Of a stretch of 64,000 bases of DNA, positions 59,948 through 64,000 are shown one piece after another. The notes below the pieces were generated by a model. The model saw only the letters and a list, made by a program, of their open reading frames with translations. It was not told the origin of the DNA and ran no database searches. The stretch is from Hybos culiciformis (lineage: Eukaryota; Arthropoda; Insecta; Diptera; Hybotidae): positions 60,283,834 to 60,347,833 of the forward strand of contig OZ023273.1 in NCBI GenBank assembly GCA_964007475.1, read 5' to 3'. Every line of letters starts with the position of its first letter. Within the stretch, counting starts at the first letter, position 1. The position numbers and the translations under genes are program-made.

Positions 59948-60357
59948 GCTACCACAGTAAAGTAATTTTTGGAGGAATGTTCCGGAAACCTATTCACAGC
60001 TAATTTTATCTGAAAGTAAAAAATCAACTGCAAAAAATATAAAAAAAAACAAAAAAAAATTTTTTGACAGGAAAGGTATCGTAAAAAAATATTATGATAG
60101 GTAGGAAACGTAATGAAAAAGAAACAAAAAAATAATTTTGGGAAGTAATAAAATTTTTCAGATACCAAAAAAAAATAAATTAAATTTTCTTAATTATTTG
60201 AAAATATTTAAAAAAAAATCTTTTTATGAAAAATAGATAAAATTAATATCTTCATTTTCAGTAAATTTGCTTAAATATAAATAGAATAATAACATAGAAA
60301 AACGGTTTTTACGGTACCATTTTTTCAGATAGGTCAATTAGCTATAAACAAGGCATT
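59948..60357. mobile_element. MITE family C, copy 2
   Basis: It shares TACCACAGTAAAGTAATTTT and GGAATGTTCCGGAAACCT with copy 3, and a diverged form with copy 1. The right end is intact (AGCTATAAACAAGGCATT), but the left tip is missing. Segments TTTTGTATGAAAGTTAGTTT and TTAAATCAAAGCTAACAGT are each repeated at 59914/60451 and 60370/60533. This suggests it inserted into, or was duplicated with, another repeat. Confidence 0.75.
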
Positions 60358-60770
60358 ATTACCCATATAGCTTAAATCAAAGCTAACAGTCTAAAATCGT
60401 TGCGGTGGCTCAGAAGTTATAAGGACTTTTGTGCATTGAAAATTTGTATAAGTTTTGTATGAAAGTTAGTTTAATCCCTCGCGTTGAGCACCTATAACTT
60501 CTAAACCAGAAATCGTAGGATCTTAACTATTAGCTTAAATCAAAGCTAACAGTATTACCCACGTTGCCACGTTTATATGGTAACAGAATGAAAATCGTTG
60601 CGGTGGCTAACAAATTTTCCTATTTCTTTGTTTTCTAACCTGCTAAACTATCTTATTGAAATTTGAAATACTTCGAAAAATATGCACAATTTCATTATTT
60701 CAGCAACTTTCACTTCAGAGGATAAGATTAAAACAATTTCGGGTTGAACAGTTACAAGCTCTCATCCAGC

Positions 60771-61010
60771 TAATGCGTTGTTTATAGCTACCACAGTAAA
60801 GTAATTTTTAGGGGAATGTTCCGGAAACCTATTCACAGCTAATTTTATCTGAAAGTAAAAAATCAAATGCAAAAAATATAAAAAAAAAACAAAAAAAATA
60901 TTTTTGACAGGAAAGGTATCGTAAAAAAATATTACGATAGGTAGGATCATTACGTTTCCATTACGGTACCATTTTTTCAGATAGGTCAATTAGCTATAAA
61001 CAACGCATAA
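60771..61010. mobile_element. MITE family C, copy 3 (short)
   Basis: About 240 bp with inverted ends AATGCGTTGTTTATAGCTA. It carries the same internal block as copy 2 but lacks most of the right half. The block around 60780-60947 is nearly identical to 59949-60108. Confidence 0.8.
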
Positions 61011-62428
61011 GGATCCAAATAATTTTCTAATCAAATTATTATATTTATAAACATTTGAAAATTTAAAAATTTGTATATGAGTAGATGTTGATTGAAGGAA
61101 AAAGGTTTTGAAACGAAATGTTGAAAATGGGCTCCTTACTTCTTTTGTGAGATGTTGATCAATATTTCAGTGAAGTCACAAAGAATTGCACTTATATATA
61201 CATAAGATTTTATAAAGCTTGACTTTTAATTCGTGGGACAGAACGTTTATTATTTATAAATCTTATGTTTAATCAATTCTTAACTTCCAATTTAATATTT
61301 TGTATATTATGTACAGATATTTTTTGTGAAACTTAAAATTAATTCAACTAAAAAAAAATGATTAGATTGATTTGATTAGAACTTTAGTTCTTAAAATACA
61401 TGCATATCGTATGCATTAAAATATTTTACTTACAAAACATTGATGCAATATTTTCTGTAGTCATGCAATCTAATATCTAAATAGCGTTTCCGTGTAAGCT
61501 TTTTTTTTTCGAAATAAACATTTTTACTCATTGACAGAAGAAGAATAAGTATTAGATGCGAACAAAATGTTTTTGTTCAGTTTTTTTTTTTCAAAGAATA
61601 GACAAAATTTTATGGGAACTGGGAATGTATTATAGATAAAGTAAAATGAAAATTTTTTTTTATAATATTCTTTCAAATCTTCTTAATTAATTAAAAAATT
61701 ATCCTACAAAATTGCATAAATTTTATTTTATTTTTTTTTTTTTCAAAAGAAATTAAATTAAAAATTGTTATTTATAATTGTTTGCATTGAAAAGAAAATA
61801 ATCAATTTTGATGATGGAAAATACTATATTTTGTTCTCTTATAGGTTTTACACATCATATATTTATATGTACGTACATACATAAGTAATACTTATTGAAA
61901 GTACTTGGAAGGGGGACAAATTCACTCTATCTCTTACTTGTTGTTAAAAATGAGTAATGACAATAGAATAATCATAAAGCTTTGAAACAACTTTAATACA
62001 CAATGACGTACAAGGTTGCAAAATAAGAAAGGATTATTATTTTCACATTTTCATTCAAATAAGGTTGATTTTTACCTTCTTTATTTTTAATATCTAGTAG
62101 GTAAGAGTGTCAGTCTTGAGAATCTTGTATATATATAGGGCTTGTGTTTGCGATACATAGCTTCATTCTCAAGTAAGTTTAAAAATCAGAAAACGATTCA
62201 ATTGACCACAGCGTTCAAAAAAAGTTGAAACAAAAATTTAGCTACAACATACCGCTGCTACTATTCAGTTTTCACAAAAAAAAATATTGCTAATCCAAAG
62301 ACCCCTACGTATTAACATAAACTAATATAGCATAAAAGTTACACCTTTCAAAGTAAATATTTTGTGTTTCCAATATAAGAATGATTAATGTCAATATAGA
62401 TTTTGTTTTAAGAATTAATCAAAAGTTC
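61011..62428. other. intergenic, no gene seen
   Basis: AT-rich. TATATATATAGGG at 62128-62140, with TTCTCAAGTAAGTTT about 35 bp later, could be a promoter with a short first exon for the gene at the right edge. This is speculative. Confidence 0.3.
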
Positions 62429-62514
62429 AATTGACTTTAGGACGTTTGACTTTATGTCGTTTGACTTTATGTCGTTTGACTTTATGTCAATTGACCTATG
62501 CCATGTGACTTTAA
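62429..62514. repeat. 17-bp GTTTGACTTTATGTC array
   Basis: Three nearly perfect 17-bp units (GTTTGACTTTATGTCsA type) with two diverged flanking units. It belongs to the same class of short phrase arrays as at 9.4, 44.0 and 55.1 kb. Confidence 0.8.
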
Positions 62515-63891
62515 AACACTTACTCAATCTTTTCTTAAAATTGAAAATATATTTGATTTAAGAGAAAATGCTGAAATAAAGTTATTTATTAACTTCACGG
62601 TAAAAATGAGGAACATTTCAAATGCTCTAAGTTTTCTGTGTATTGGTTAAATGGCTTTGCAAAATATTGTTTTTATACTTGAATGAAAAGTAAAATTTCA
62701 ATCTTAATGTATTCTTCTAAATAATAAAAAAGCAATCGCGACGTCATGTATCTCAGAAATAAAATATCTTAGACATGTCTCCCTCGAGGAAAATTAGGTA
62801 ACTATAACTATCGACAAGCAAACCCAGTGAAAAAATGGAAAATTTTCTACCATTGTTGTACATGTATACATAATGTTCTGCTCTTTGGAATTTATCTTTG
62901 AAAGACAACATAATATACGATATATGTAAATATTGAAATAAATTGTTAGGCAGGTCTAGAGAATATGACTGATAAAACTTGTAGTAACACAATTTTGCTT
63001 CTTTCATTCAAAACATTTCAGATAACAAAAACGTAAGGTCCATTTGGCGTCCCTTTTTATTTAATACTTAATATATATGAAATAAAACTTTTAAAAGGTA
63101 TATTGAATATTTTGTTTTATCCAGATTAGAAGATCAATAATTTAATAAAGTTCATAAAATGAAAAAAGGTTTATTAAGTCGTTAAAATTGGCCGTCGAAT
63201 GTACATAATATAAGTATTATTCTATATATAATACACATAATGGACTGATAAAGCTGATGAAATAAACTTGAAAAAATAAAGTTTTCAGTCGTAAATCGTG
63301 CATATTTCAGTTTACATATGTTTATGTAAATATTTACTAATATGTTTATGTAAATATATACTAATTTAAAACTTGGTTACAATTAAATTTACAACCAAGT
63401 AAATCTGCGTTTCGATATGTTTTTCGGATTCTATTGAATCAAGTAGTTAAATGAAAATAAAATAGAATTAATAAATTCATATTGGCGCTAACATTGGCTA
63501 TAAATATATTTTTTTATATTTTTTTTAATTAATTAATGTACAATAATCATGTATTATTTTTCATTTTATTTTTTTCAGATGAAGTTGAATGAATAAAAGA
63601 ATTCAGAAATACATTTTAGACTGTTAGTTTATAACAAAACATTTTGAATAACTTTTTTCAAATAATGCACCATCGTCGTCATGGATATGAAATGGCAGAA
63701 TGAATTCCATAAATTTTATTAAATAAAATTAATTCTTTTAAATTTCCGTAAAGTAAGAGAAAAAAATTTACCGTACCAAGGTAAAAAACTTATCAATTAG
63801 AATAGTTATATCAAGTTCGTGTTTAATAACAACATTTAAGTATACCTAAATTATTATTATTATCATTATTTTGTAACAGTTTTTATACTAA
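62515..63891. other. intergenic or 5' leader of the right-edge gene
   Basis: AT-rich. A T-rich tract ending TTTTTTCAG at 63570-63578 could be a splice acceptor opening a 5' leader exon. Short upstream frames (ATG at 63579, and ATG at 63665 with 12 codons) would then precede the main ATG at 63892. Confidence 0.35.
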
Positions 63892-64000
63892 ATGTACAAA
63901 GATAAGAATTCTTCAACCAAGTGTTCTTCTTCTCCTACCCCTTCTTTTACAATAAGTGATCCTAGAATAATTATAAGTCCAACTGCATCAACATTATCGA
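63892..64000 (+). CDS. partial N-terminal exon, runs off the window
   Basis: 36 codons open to the window edge, starting MYKDKNSSTKCSSSPTPSFT and rich in Ser, Thr and Pro. Composition is unlike the AT-rich repeat frames elsewhere (TCT, CCT and ACC codons, no Phe/Lys/Asn run), which suggests real coding sequence with a disordered N-terminus. No family is recognised. Upstream ATGs in the presumed leader weaken the start call. Confidence 0.4.
   Translation, partial: MYKDKNSSTKCSSSPTPSFTISDPRIIISPTASTLS

Noticed and set aside
62128..62175. TATA box and first exon donor for the right-edge gene
   Set aside because: The motif combination is suggestive, but such TA runs are common in this window and there is no link to the downstream frame.

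Overview
The window is strongly AT-rich eukaryotic nuclear DNA, read here as an insect genome and most likely a fly. The reasons are short exons set in AT-rich introns, a copia element whose primer site matches the internal initiator-tRNA site used by Drosophila copia, and dense small DNA transposons. The order-level guess is inference.

Two spliced host genes are well supported, both on the + strand. The first is a 2,3-bisphosphoglycerate-dependent phosphoglycerate mutase with three exons (28203-30366, 273 aa). The second is a twelve-exon gene (40587-51265) for the Golgi enzyme GlcNAc-transferase II (Mgat2). Its exon 9 is an in-frame, Asn-rich 234-nt exon that splits a conserved block, and skipping it restores the canonical sequence. 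A third gene may begin at the right edge (63892 onward) and run off the window. A 57-codon open frame at 51931-52104 is unassigned.

Most of the rest is mobile DNA of several ages. A complete copia (22512-27044) has a single intact Gag-Pol frame, 220-bp LTRs identical by eye and a 5-bp target duplication, so it looks recent and possibly active. Degenerate fossils include LINE reverse transcriptase pieces at 7553-7863 and 36580-36725, a LINE 3' tail near 8377, and a Ty3/gypsy reverse transcriptase on the minus strand (15079-15402) with a damaged catalytic motif. Non-autonomous DNA elements are numerous. Several have perfect 8-bp target duplications, including two hAT-like elements (31396-32117 and 32130-32704), the second inserted into the target duplication of the first. 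The 15.9-21.3 kb region is a nest of elements inside elements.

A recurring oddity is at least nine small arrays in which a 7-12 bp core repeats every 14-25 bp with variable linkers, each locus using its own core. The largest is a 15-bp minisatellite at 1592-2310. At 9453-10668 two such arrays face each other as in a Foldback element, with a hAT-like element inserted in the loop. All coordinates and identities come from reading by eye. Family names for short elements rest on ends and target duplications only.
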